Assembly (NCBI RefSeq): GCF_013285155.1
Contig: NZ_JABTEL010000014.1
Location: forward strand, 29,834-93,833
Length of the DNA: 64,000 nt
Source of the DNA: Winogradskyella undariae
Lineage (GTDB): Bacteria > Bacteroidota > Bacteroidia > Flavobacteriales > Flavobacteriaceae
Reading direction: 5' to 3'
Part shown: positions 1-8,284 of the stretch, in pieces
Numbering within the stretch: the first letter of the stretch is position 1
How the letters are laid out: each line of letters opens with the position of its first letter
Notes under the pieces: generated by a model
The model's database searches: none
What the model saw: the letters and a program-made list of their open reading frames with translations, nothing else
Told to the model about the DNA's origin: nothing
Program-made: the position numbers and the translations under genes

Positions 1-89
1 ATTACGTAAAGAAGGGTAGGCGTTTGTGTTTTAATACTTAAACTGCTTAAATTATAATGGATTAATACCGTTAGAATTATAAATGGCTG

Positions 90-144
90 ACCCGAGGCAT
101 ACCCGACGTACACCCGAGGCATACCCGACGCATACCCGGGGGAG
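90..144. repeat. 11-base GC-rich tandem repeat (about 5 units)
   Basis: Consecutive 11-base units read ACCCGAGGCAT, ACCCGACGTAC, ACCCGAGGCAT, ACCCGACGCAT and a decayed ACCCGGGGG. Alternate units are nearly identical, so the array can also be read as a 22-base period. It is a sharp GC-rich island in otherwise AT-rich DNA. The rest of bases 1-324 shows no gene or RNA that I recognise. Function is unknown; slipped-strand variation or a structural element are both possible. Confidence 0.85.
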
Positions 145-324
145 AGCTCTGATTTTTAATAGTTATTAAAATAGGTAAAAAAGGTGATTGAATATATTTG
201 GATATGATTATATATTCTTTGTATTTGAAACTGTTTGTGGTTGTGAATTTAGGTTTAAGTTAATTTTAAGATTAACCTAGTTATTGTTTTGTATTTTAAG
301 AATGAACCTCTAAAGTACAGAACT

Positions 325-501
325 ATGTTAAACAGTATGTCGTTTTTATTATTACAAACCCCAACAGGAACACCTAAACCAGGAAGTAATACGCCTATAG
401 ATGTCTCAAATCCTTTTGATGTTATTGTTTACATCGTTATGCCTATAGTTATTATTGCAGTGTTTTTTATTTTGAAGAAAAAGAAGAAAGACGATTTGTA
501 A
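325..501 (+). CDS. small single-pass membrane protein
   Basis: This is a peptide of about 58 residues. A short hydrophobic start is followed by a Pro/Thr/Gly-rich segment (TPTGTPKPGSNTPID), one strong transmembrane helix (VIVYIVMPIVIIAVFFIL) and a Lys-rich tail (KKKKKDDL), which suggests the tail stays in the cytoplasm. Similar tiny PGSNTPID-type membrane peptides are familiar to me from Flavobacteriaceae, but I know no function. The frame is open further upstream only through a TTG at 289; I prefer the ATG at 325, and the ATG at 337 is also possible. It is a lone gene facing the next gene tail to tail. Confidence 0.6.
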   Translation: MLNSMSFLLLQTPTGTPKPGSNTPIDVSNPFDVIVYIVMPIVIIAVFFILKKKKKDDL

Positions 502-535
502 AGTGTATTGTAATTACATATGATTTTAAAAGGCT

Positions 536-1873
536 TTATATGGTTACAATATATGGTCTTAAGATTTTTTGAATGTCTCTATTGTTTTTCTGGGGTATTA
601 AAAAGTCCTCTAGCTCTTCAACATGATTGATTTGTACTTCTTTTTCAATAAAACCATAGCCAAGATATTCACCTTCTTTAATCATAATGAAGGCTTCTTC
701 GTATTCGGTTCTTCCTTTTTCTTTTAGAATTATATCGGTTTTTTGATTAGAGACCTCATAGATCGCTTCGAGAACTCTATTATTATAGGTTTCTACAGGT
801 TCTTCGTCTTTACAAATACCTTTACATTCGGTAAGGTTGTAGTGTGAGCATTCTGAAACATCTTCTTGTAAATGACAATATTTAGGACATAAATTATACT
901 TTGCACACAGCTTTTCTAAAAAGGCTCTAACCTCTCTAAGGCTATAAAACGTAACGATAGGATTAGGAACAAGATTCCCTTTATTACTGGCTAAATGTAT
1001 AATACCTTTTCGATCTTGGTAAGATACAATAGAGAAGGCTTGTGGTGCCCGTTTAGCTACTTTATTATGAATTGGAAAATGGTGTTTTATAGCAGCATCT
1101 TCCATAAGGAGTGCTATAAGTTCGCTTCCTGAAGTTTCAAAATCGATATCACCGGTTTCTCTAACCATATCTTGAGCTTTTTTTGTTTTGCTATAGAAAT
1201 GACTTAGAACTCTTTTTTTAATATTAATAGCTTTACCTACGTAAATGACTTTGCCTTTTTTATTTTTGAAATAATAAATGCCCGCTGTAGTTGGTAAGGC
1301 TTCAAAAGTTTCTTTAGGAAGATTAGGCGGTAAGGTAGCTTCTCTAGAATTCTTATTTAAAAACTCTTTAAAAACGGCATCCGCTTCAGGTTGCTCTAAC
1401 ATAAGTTGAAACAATTTTACTGTAGCCTCTGCATCCCCTCTGGCACGGTGTCTCCCTACTAAATCTATGTTTAAATCTTTGCATAGTTTCCCTAAACTGT
1501 ACGAACGATGTCCGGGTAATAAGCGTCTAGATAATCTTACGGTACACAATTTCTTTCTGTTAAACTCTATGCCCAATTTCTTAAATTCACCACCAATGGC
1601 GTTATAATCGAAATTTACATTATGAGCTACAAAAACGGTGTCTTCGGTAATGTCTAAAATTTGTTGCGCAATATCTTCAAAAAGTGGGGCATTAGCAACC
1701 AAATTATTATCAATGCCTGTAAGTGCCGTGATGTGATCTGGTATGTAAATAATGGGGTTAATTAGTGATGTAAATTCATCTATAACAGTGTTGCCATCAA
1801 ATTTAAAAATTGAAATTTCGGTAAGACGGTTGCTTTTTCCTGTGGTTTCAACATCAATAATAGTGTAGATCAT
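536..1873 (-). CDS. DEDDh exonuclease fused to a UvrC-type GIY-YIG nuclease
   Basis: The 445-residue protein joins two nuclease modules. Residues 1-165 form a DnaQ-like 3'-5' exonuclease with the DEDDh set visible: D7 and E9 in IDVETTG, D89 in AHNVNFDY, H142 and D147 in RHRARGDAEA. Residues 195-275 are a GIY-YIG domain (GIYYF at 198, VIYVGKA at 210) like the N-terminal half of UvrC. The C-terminal part keeps a UvrC-like cysteine pattern, C-x7-C-x3-C (ECSHYNLTECKGIC), with more Cys upstream, so an Fe-S cluster is possible. Such DnaQ-Cho/UvrC fusions are known and often annotated as polymerase III epsilon; a repair role (nick then trim) is inferred. No UvrC C-terminal endonuclease or HhH domain is present. 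It is transcribed alone. Confidence 0.9.
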   Translation of the reverse strand: MIYTIIDVETTGKSNRLTEISIFKFDGNTVIDEFTSLINPIIYIPDHITALTGIDNNLVANAPLFEDIAQQILDITEDTVFVAHNVNFDYNAIGGEFKKLGIEFNRKKLCTVRLSRRLLPGHRSYSLGKLCKDLNIDLVGRHRARGDAEATVKLFQLMLEQPEADAVFKEFLNKNSREATLPPNLPKETFEALPTTAGIYYFKNKKGKVIYVGKAINIKKRVLSHFYSKTKKAQDMVRETGDIDFETSGSELIALLMEDAAIKHHFPIHNKVAKRAPQAFSIVSYQDRKGIIHLASNKGNLVPNPIVTFYSLREVRAFLEKLCAKYNLCPKYCHLQEDVSECSHYNLTECKGICKDEEPVETYNNRVLEAIYEVSNQKTDIILKEKGRTEYEEAFIMIKEGEYLGYGFIEKEVQINHVEELEDFLIPQKNNRDIQKILRPYIVTI

Positions 1874-2353
1874 GTTTTAAGGCTTGTTTTTTAATGTGTC
1901 TCTCGTTTTTTAACAGATTTTTTTGAGGGCACTCTTATGCATTGCAAGATAATTGTTTTTACTAGGGTTTTGAAATTTGATAGCGGTATAGTTGATATTG
2001 CTATATGATAGTTATTGATAGTGTTTGTAGTTTATTCTAAAACTTCAAAATCTAAGTGAGATTATCTTGAAGTTTTACTAAAAGTAGCCATGATATGGTT
2101 ATTATAGACCTTTAACAAAGACTTAACCTTATTTATTAGATATTATGTAAGTAATAGGTTAACTTATAAGTAATTGGTTATCAGTAAGGTAAAATTAACT
2201 GGATTATAACCTAAAATTCCTCAAATGAAACCTAAAACAAAAAAACGCGTAAAAAAAAATGCAGGCATATCATTATTTAAATGACTTATTAATTATTAAA
2301 AATATTATAAAAGAATAAAATTTTTAAATTTTAATAATTAAAAAAATACGACC
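1874..2353. other. 480-base gap with a hairpin and direct repeats upstream of the HPF-like gene
   Basis: No gene or structured RNA family is recognised. Two structures stand out. A hairpin at 2039-2076 pairs AAAACTTCAA with TTGAAGTTTT, has an inner AATC/GATT stem and is followed only by a short T-run. A 13-base direct repeat, AAGTAATAGGTTA at 2149-2161 and AAGTAATTGGTTA at 2168-2180, has one mismatch and a 19-base period. The long AT-rich leader just before 2354 suggests that the controls of the downstream ribosome-factor gene lie here. Confidence 0.5.
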
Positions 2354-2740
2354 ATGAGAATTCAATTTAATATCAATAAAAAGATAACGATAAATGAGAA
2401 AGATCAGTCTTATTTAAGATCTTTAATATCCGGTAGTTTAGAAGTTTATGAATCGGATATTGTAGAATTAAAAGTTCATTTATCTGATGAGAATGAAAAA
2501 ATAACAGCGTCTAATGCTATGCAATGTTTGTTAGATACAGAAGTTAAAAATGGTATACAACCATTGCCTGTAAGCTGTAAAGCTGAAAATATTGTATTAG
2601 CTATATTGATAGCTCTTGATAAGCTTACATTTTCTTTAGAAGCTATGTTTATGAGACTAAAAAATCCTAAAATTAGCTTTATGACTCCTCAAAAGCTTAA
2701 ACTTCTAGCTACCATTCCGGTTCTGCAGTTACAAGTGTGA
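2354..2740 (+). CDS. HPF/RaiA-like ribosome-associated protein
   Basis: A 128-residue protein whose first 105 residues follow the pattern of short HPF/RaiA (S30AE) proteins: an N-terminal strand MRIQFNINKKI, a helix ending in the sentence-like VELKVHLSDEN, a second strand region (AMQCLLDTEVK) and a helix beginning VLAILIALDKLTFSLE. Family members bind the small ribosomal subunit and promote dimerisation or dormancy in stationary phase. The residues usually basic in RNA-binding HPF proteins are only partly visible, so it may be a divergent paralogue. It lacks the C-terminal dimerisation domain of long HPF. It is a single gene with its own terminator and a long, repeat-bearing leader, which suggests growth-phase control (inference). 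Confidence 0.7.
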   Translation: MRIQFNINKKITINEKDQSYLRSLISGSLEVYESDIVELKVHLSDENEKITASNAMQCLLDTEVKNGIQPLPVSCKAENIVLAILIALDKLTFSLEAMFMRLKNPKISFMTPQKLKLLATIPVLQLQV

Positions 2741-2792
2741 TTAATATAAAATATTGTAGCAGAAAAAATAAAAGTAGGAGCATTTTACATTA

Positions 2793-2821
2793 TAGTCCTA
2801 GTGTTTACTAGGGCTATTTTT
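2793..2821 (+). terminator. intrinsic terminator of the HPF-like gene
   Basis: The stem TAGTCCTAGT / ACTAGGGCTA (one G-U pair) closes a GTTT loop and is followed by TTTTTAT. It lies 52 bases after the stop codon at 2740. Confidence 0.8.
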
Positions 2822-2848
2822 ATGTTTAAATGTATTTTTTTATAAAGT

Positions 2849-3370
2849 TTACAATAAACGCTCTGCAATTTCTAACCAATTAGAAACTCTTGTAAAACCT
2901 TTGTCATGTACGTTATGTGGTGAATTGAACAGTAATGTATCTCCATCAAACTTCTCTAAGTTATAGGTTCTGTCGTCTATTAATAGATCTCCTTTTAAAA
3001 TAAATTTATGCCCACACATTATTTGGTGTTCCCAAGTAATAAAAGGCATATATTCTTCTAACCATTCACTTTTTTCTTGTAAAGAATTAGGAAATTGCGT
3101 TGCAGCCGTAGCAATATAAACTTCGTGTTTTGCATACAAAGCTTCCATGATTTGTATGGCATCTTTTATAGGTTTTAAATCTCTGAAGAAACCAGGTTGG
3201 TAGGCGTGTTTTAAAATACTTTTTTGGTGTATTTCTGGTACATTTTGCCACATTTCACCTTCTGTAATTTTAGAGATAGATAATTCTTTTTTGTGTTCTA
3301 AATTGTACATTTCAATGTGTTTGCCGTAGGTGTCGGCAAGTACATCGTCCATATCTACAAATATTGTCAT
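2849..3370 (-). CDS. 5'(3')-deoxyribonucleotidase (NT5C-type HAD phosphatase)
   Basis: A 173-residue HAD-superfamily phosphatase. The N-terminal IFVDMDDVLADT contains the nucleophile/acid pair D6 and D8. Motif II lies in VYIATAAT and motif III in GDLLIDDRTYNLEKF, with the acidic pair DD. Length and motif spacing match the short bacterial 5' nucleotidase, deoxy-type C family, which dephosphorylates dNMPs and so trims nucleotide pools. The insertion of a mainly helical cap between motifs I and II (LEHKKELSISK... to DLKPI) also fits. Monocistronic; it faces the HPF-like gene tail to tail across the terminator at 2793. Confidence 0.85.
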   Translation of the reverse strand: MTIFVDMDDVLADTYGKHIEMYNLEHKKELSISKITEGEMWQNVPEIHQKSILKHAYQPGFFRDLKPIKDAIQIMEALYAKHEVYIATAATQFPNSLQEKSEWLEEYMPFITWEHQIMCGHKFILKGDLLIDDRTYNLEKFDGDTLLFNSPHNVHDKGFTRVSNWLEIAERLL

Positions 3371-3658
3371 TGGGTTTGTTTTTTACTAAGGTCAGGATAA
3401 TGTAAGGAAAAGGCAAATAAGGAAGGCATTTTAATATTTATTTAATGTTTCTTGTTGAATTAAGGTATGACTCCATTTTTATAGCATTCTCGGTGCATAT
3501 CTTGACAAAAAAAAGTCAGACATTTGAATAACGATTGACTGACTGAAGCCTTCTTTTAAAACTGTAATGATAGAACTTAATTTTGTTAATACCCAGGTCT
3601 TGATAAGCAAGATAGGGTACTTGATCTAATATTATTTTTTTATAAAAAATAAGACAAG

Positions 3659-3946
3659 TTATTTAGCCTGATCTATATCTTGCTCTAAATTTTCATTATG
3701 TTCGCTTCCTAAGCTGTGGTGACGGTTTTCTTCATCAGCATGCCTGTCGTTAGTTAAAGGTCTAGCATTTCTACCACCAGGAATATCTAAATCATTTGCA
3801 GCAAAGTCTGGTTTATTTTTGCGTTTTTTAAGGATCTCATCATCTCCGTTATCTTGCCTTAAATTTCCTGATTGATCACCTAAAATTTTTTTGTCTTCTT
3901 TGGTGATTTCTGAATTGTATGTTGTTTTCTGGTCTTCACTTTTCAT
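3659..3946 (-). CDS. small charged, probably disordered protein
   Basis: A 95-residue protein very rich in Asp, Glu, Lys, Asn, Gln and Arg and almost free of hydrophobic residues, with no signal peptide or membrane helix. Central text includes KPDFAANDLDIPGGRNARP. It is probably unstructured in solution. I recognise no domain. Its composition resembles stress-related hydrophilic proteins, but that is only an impression. The codon use and clean ATG/stop, plus a run of conserved-looking Pro-Gly-Gly in the middle, make it a plausible gene rather than chance. It sits alone between the nucleotidase and the FUSC gene. Confidence 0.6.
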   Translation of the reverse strand: MKSEDQKTTYNSEITKEDKKILGDQSGNLRQDNGDDEILKKRKNKPDFAANDLDIPGGRNARPLTNDRHADEENRHHSLGSEHNENLEQDIDQAK

Positions 3947-4050
3947 GTTACTTTATTTTGAGGTTCATTCAAAATTAATAATTAGGTAGTGAGACGCTTG
4001 ACTTAATCCCTCAAAATTTTAATGCTTTTCAAAGTCTAAGAAATTTAAAA

Positions 4051-6204
4051 TCATTTATTAGTGTTTTCTCCTTCGGCGAGTTTGAATAGCTGTGCTTGTT
4101 TTAAGATCCGTTGCGTGACCTCTGTAATGTTAAACAATAGGCTATATTCTATACGTACGGCTTCTTCTTCTTTCTTAGAATGTAATAATTGTCGTAATTC
4201 TTCTAAATTATTTTCAATATGATTTATTTGGCTGTTATCTACAATTGTTAACCAATTAAAAGATTCTTCTAAGGTTTTTAAGATATGATTTTCAAAAGAT
4301 AATATGTTTAAAGGTTGTTTCTTGTTTTGGTCTCTATGTGCACCAAGAGCTGATAGATAAGAAAGTAGTGCATGGTTAAGGTAGGTTAATCTAAAAGCTG
4401 TTGCTTTAAGTTTTTGATGCTTTTTAGGGTCTAATTGCATATTTTGCCATGCTTTAACCAAAGCATTATCGGCTCTGTGTGCTTCCCTTCTTGCTATTCT
4501 ATACTCTAAATCGTCTACTAAAGGTTTTTCGTATTCATTTAAAATGGCTTTTAAATAAGCAGAATTTTTAAGAACAGCTTCACTTAAAAGATGAGGTAAT
4601 TTTTTGTATTGCCAATTAGGCCATAAAAACCGGACGATTAAAAACGAAATAAAAGCCCCTATTACAGTGTCTATTAAGCGTGGTCCCATAACATCAATGC
4701 CTTTATTAGCTATGATATTGAAAGCACACATAACAAAGAAGGTAACATAAATAACACTGATTGAGTATTTTCGTTTTAACCAAAAGAAGAATAGATAAGC
4801 TGAAGCTATCATTAAAGCAATTTGCCCGTAAAATGTAAATAGTTTAATGATTATAATACCACTGAGTACACCAGCTAAAGTTCCTAAGATTCGCTGAAAT
4901 AAAAACTTTCTGGTTTCACTATAGCTTGGTTGAAGGACTAATAAAACGGTGAGTACAATCCATTCTCCTTTTTCAATTTTAAAATATTTGTAAGTTGCGT
5001 AAGAAACTAAAAAAGCTAAACTTAACTTTAATGCATAGCGCATTTTAGGATGGTTTATATTTAGTTGGAGCTTAAACCGTTCATAATAACTATGTGTTTC
5101 TTTTTCTAATTTAGGTAATAAAATGACATTGTAATTTTCTTTAATATTTTTTAAAAGATTGTGTGACTGCGTTAAATTTATAATCAATAATTTTATAGGA
5201 ACAGATGGGTTTAAGTTATCGTTTTTAACGGAGTTAGAAACAGCGTTCATTAACCAGTCAACAACTGTTGGGTGTTTATAAGGAATGCCAGTAAGTAAAC
5301 TTATTCCGAATCTTTGAGTTGCGGTAGACAACTCTTTTAATAATTGGCGTATACCTCCAATTAAATCTCTATTAGAAGGGTTTGTACTTAATAAATCATA
5401 ACGTTCGTGGCTAGATGTAGCACGTTCGTGTAAGCTTTGCAATACCATAAAATAGTACAAGTAAGGCTTTAGTGGGGTTTGATCATTTAATGATTCACTA
5501 TAACTATTTAGCACTTCTTTACAGCGGTCTAAAGCTTCAACCGTTTGTACATTTAATACTGCTAATTTTGTTCTAATTTCTTTTTCTCTTTCTTTAGTAA
5601 CAGGGAATAGTTTTGATTTTTCGTTGAGATATAATGAAAGAGCAGAAAACCCTCTAGCAAGTTGTTCTTCTAATAAACTATAGGGTTTAATACGTAATAA
5701 TATATATGAAAATGTTCCGTAAATAAAAGCACCTGAGATAAGTAAAATAGGTTGAATGTACCAGTTAGGACTAATCTGAGTTCCTATCATCGTATAGATT
5801 CCTATTAATAAACCACCAAAAGTAACCCCTCTAAACCGTTCACTAATGCCACCAATTAAAATAAATAAGATAGTTGATAAAGCCAGTCCAATCCCTAAGA
5901 TAATAGGATAAGGTTGTAACAGTTCTACCGAAAAACTAGCGATTGCAAAGCTAAGTACTTTTAAAGCCATAGATTTTAAACGCCCGTTAGGGTGATCGTC
6001 TGTTTCAGAAAGTGCACCAGCTAAAGCTCCTAAGCCTAAAGTTACGGCATAAAAAGGTAAGCCTAAACTGACCATAATAATGATAAGAGGACCAATTACA
6101 AAAGTCGCTTTAACAGATAAAATTCTATTAGGGTTGCTTAAAAATGCAGTTCTAAATGAAGAAAACCAAGGGTTTTGTTTTAAATAAGAAGTTAATTGCT
6201 TCAT
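4051..6204 (-). CDS. FUSC-family inner-membrane protein, YccS type
   Basis: A 717-residue membrane protein with the two-block layout of YccS/YhfK. Residues 1-165 contain about five to six hydrophobic helices (VIGPLIIIMVSLGLPFYAV onward). A long soluble helical part runs to about residue 390, a second hydrophobic block of about six helices covers about 395-530 (WIVLTVLLVLQPSYSETRKF is a FUSC signature stretch), and a helical cytoplasmic tail follows. FUSC proteins are related to aromatic acid efflux pumps (AaeB), but for the YccS group no substrate is established. No membrane-fusion partner (AaeA/HlyD-like) is nearby, so an efflux role is unproven. It is transcribed alone. Confidence 0.85.
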   Translation of the reverse strand: MKQLTSYLKQNPWFSSFRTAFLSNPNRILSVKATFVIGPLIIIMVSLGLPFYAVTLGLGALAGALSETDDHPNGRLKSMALKVLSFAIASFSVELLQPYPIILGIGLALSTILFILIGGISERFRGVTFGGLLIGIYTMIGTQISPNWYIQPILLISGAFIYGTFSYILLRIKPYSLLEEQLARGFSALSLYLNEKSKLFPVTKEREKEIRTKLAVLNVQTVEALDRCKEVLNSYSESLNDQTPLKPYLYYFMVLQSLHERATSSHERYDLLSTNPSNRDLIGGIRQLLKELSTATQRFGISLLTGIPYKHPTVVDWLMNAVSNSVKNDNLNPSVPIKLLIINLTQSHNLLKNIKENYNVILLPKLEKETHSYYERFKLQLNINHPKMRYALKLSLAFLVSYATYKYFKIEKGEWIVLTVLLVLQPSYSETRKFLFQRILGTLAGVLSGIIIIKLFTFYGQIALMIASAYLFFFWLKRKYSISVIYVTFFVMCAFNIIANKGIDVMGPRLIDTVIGAFISFLIVRFLWPNWQYKKLPHLLSEAVLKNSAYLKAILNEYEKPLVDDLEYRIARREAHRADNALVKAWQNMQLDPKKHQKLKATAFRLTYLNHALLSYLSALGAHRDQNKKQPLNILSFENHILKTLEESFNWLTIVDNSQINHIENNLEELRQLLHSKKEEEAVRIEYSLLFNITEVTQRILKQAQLFKLAEGENTNK

Positions 6205-6364
6205 TTAAAATAGAGGCGTAATATATGTTATAATTGACTGTAAAATTAAGGAATAGTGATTAATTAGTATAGTGAAAATGAGAGTTTATTATTCGTTTAA
6301 ATTTGATATTTACGATTGCTAATTAGTCTTTGCTTTATGTGAGATTGAGGTTAAATTGAAGTAA

Positions 6365-6566
6365 AAGCTAAAAGAAGAGCAATCTGAACAATTTGAAGCA
6401 CATCAAAGCTCTTAAAAAAGAATTAAACGAAAAGTTAGCGCAAGTAAAAGAACTGAACTGTTCTAAGGCTGAAATTGAAAATTTAAAGTAAAAAAAAAGA
6501 CGAATTAAAGAGGTTTTTGAAGCTGATTATCAGAAAAATATGAATGAGAGTACTAAAGATTCTTAA
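6365..6566 (+). pseudogene. decayed coiled-coil coding fragment
   Basis: The 575-base gap between 6204 and 6780 contains a coding-like relic. One frame from 6365 reads KLKEEQSEQFE. After a shift near 6390-6400 a second frame reads NLKHIKALKKELNEKLAQ, then VKELNCSKAEIENLK, a stop TAA at 6489-6491, then in the same frame RRIKEVFEADYQKNMNE up to a TAA at 6564. The Leu/Lys/Glu heptad character runs through all parts, so this looks like one coiled-coil gene broken by a frameshift and a nonsense codon. No start codon or parent family is recognised. The rest of the gap shows nothing else clear. Confidence 0.4.
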
Positions 6567-6779
6567 TCCAATTGTTAAAAGGTAATATTGAGGAATGGGT
6601 TATTGTTTTCTAGGCTAATACTTCGTTTTTTGTTCTTAGGTTGTTCTTTTTTACTGAGAAATTTCTGATAGGTTGTTCTATGGTTTTTAAACGTTAAATC
6701 TGTATTAATTGATTTAACGTTTAAAGATATTGGTGATTGAAATTCGTAACTTTAATACTTCTAATTAAAAAAAAAGACA

Positions 6780-7874
6780 ATGAAAACAGAAATTCTTTTA
6801 ACACCTTATCATAAAAATATATCATTAAATAATCGTGTTGTTATGGCACCAATGACGCGGAGTCGTGCAGATAATAAAGGTAAAGTTGCAACAGATGATT
6901 TGCAGGGGTTGTATTATGAACAACGTGCGTCTGCAGGTTTAATTATAACGGAAGGCTCACAAGTTTCAAAGGAAGCCGTTGGTTATATAAATACACCAGG
7001 AATACACTCTAAAGCTCAAATTGAAGGATGGAAAACCGTAACCAGTCGTGTTCACGATAAAGGCGGTAAGATTTTTATTCAGTTATGGCATGTGGGGCGT
7101 ATTTCGCATCCCGATTTCCATGATGGTGAATTACCGGTTTCTGCTTCAGCTATTAACCCTAAAGCACAATCGTTTACGCCTTCGGGTTTTAAAGAAACGG
7201 TGACGCCGAAAGAAATGACTATTGAAGATATAAAACGTACGGTTAAAGATTTTCAAAAGGCAGCGGTTAATGCTATTGAAGCTGGATTTGATGGGGTAGA
7301 GATTCATTCTTCAAATGGCTATTTATTTCAACAATTTTTTAATAATTGTTCCAATCACAGAACGGATGATTATGGGGGAAGTATAGAAAATAATGCACGT
7401 TTCTTTTTTGAAGTTTTAGATGCTATAAAAGAAGTGATTCCTGAAGAAAAGATTGCCGCCCGTTTTAATCCGTCGGCTCATGGTATATTTGGAATTACGG
7501 TAGATGAAGACACCATTCCGACGTTTGAATATATTATTAAGAAACTAAACGACTATAATTTGGCTTATGTCCATTTATCAGAACCCTTTACAGATGTTAC
7601 AGATGTACCGTTTGCGGTTACTGAAATTGCTAAGCACTTCCGTCCGTTATATAATGGAACATTAATGATTAATGGTGATTTTGATCAGGAAAAAGGAAAT
7701 AAAGTGATTGCAGATGGTGATGCCGATTTAGTGGCTTATGGTAAAGTTTATATTTCTAATCCGGATTTGGTAGAACGCTTTGAAAACAATTTGCCGTTGA
7801 CAGATTGGGATACGGATACATTTTATACGCCTGGAGAAAAAGGCTATACCGATTACCCGTTTGCTTCTAAATAA
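6780..7874 (+). CDS. Old Yellow Enzyme-family alkene reductase
   Basis: A 364-residue FMN-dependent NADH:flavin oxidoreductase of the NemA/OYE group. Visible signatures are VMAPMTRSRA (FMN-binding Thr26), QLWHVGRISHP, the substrate-binding pair H176 and N179 in VEIHSSNGY with Tyr181, and the family motif SNHRTDDYGGSIENNARF. These enzymes reduce activated C=C bonds in enones, maleimides and nitro-compounds, and serve detoxification of electrophiles in the cytoplasm. Length is typical. The gene is single, with a terminator at 7900. The window has a second set of electrophile-handling genes at 22.5-27.5 kb, but nothing in the sequence links their regulation. Confidence 0.93.
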   Translation: MKTEILLTPYHKNISLNNRVVMAPMTRSRADNKGKVATDDLQGLYYEQRASAGLIITEGSQVSKEAVGYINTPGIHSKAQIEGWKTVTSRVHDKGGKIFIQLWHVGRISHPDFHDGELPVSASAINPKAQSFTPSGFKETVTPKEMTIEDIKRTVKDFQKAAVNAIEAGFDGVEIHSSNGYLFQQFFNNCSNHRTDDYGGSIENNARFFFEVLDAIKEVIPEEKIAARFNPSAHGIFGITVDEDTIPTFEYIIKKLNDYNLAYVHLSEPFTDVTDVPFAVTEIAKHFRPLYNGTLMINGDFDQEKGNKVIADGDADLVAYGKVYISNPDLVERFENNLPLTDWDTDTFYTPGEKGYTDYPFASK

Positions 7875-7899
7875 AAGAATTTATATTACAATAGAAATA

Positions 7900-7936
7900 G
7901 CATCGCTTAACTTATGTTGAGTGATGCTTTTTTTTT
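7900..7936 (+). terminator. intrinsic terminator after the OYE gene
   Basis: The stem GCATCGCTTAAC / GTTGAGTGATGC (with G-U pairs) closes a TTAT loop and is followed by nine T residues. Confidence 0.9.
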
Positions 7937-8284
7937 GATTAAAATATAAAAAAACTTCATTTTACAGCGATTTAAATCCTCTATATTTCTTTATTAACGT
8001 AGCATACGTTAAGATTTGCTCTTTAGTGTTCTTTAGGTATTATTAATTATAATAATGTTAAATTTTTATTTCAATATTATTTTTACTGTTAAATTATTGG
8101 AATCGTAAAGTGTGTTACTGTATTAGTATCTATATGATATTTTTTGTACTTTGTTGGAATGCAATGACTAGTATTACCTTATCATTATATTTTATTAACT
8201 CAATTCGCCTTTAAGTGTTAATTGAGCTTTTTAGCTTAATATAAATATCTAAAAACGCGTTTAAAATTTGTATTTGAAACACTT
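7937..8284. other. upstream region of the ATP-grasp operon
   Basis: No gene is seen. The part near the operon has an inverted repeat, CTCAATT at 8199-8205 and AATTGAG at 8220-8226, followed by CTTTTT. It could be an attenuator or a leftover terminator. A TAAAATTTG/GTATTTG stretch at about 8261-8277 is promoter-like but too close to the ATG at 8285 to be assigned with confidence. Confidence 0.35.

Noticed and set aside
3630..3654. AT-only inverted repeat after the charged small-protein gene, as a terminator
   Set aside because: The stem is only A-T pairs within a T/A-rich stretch and could arise by composition; not strong enough to list.
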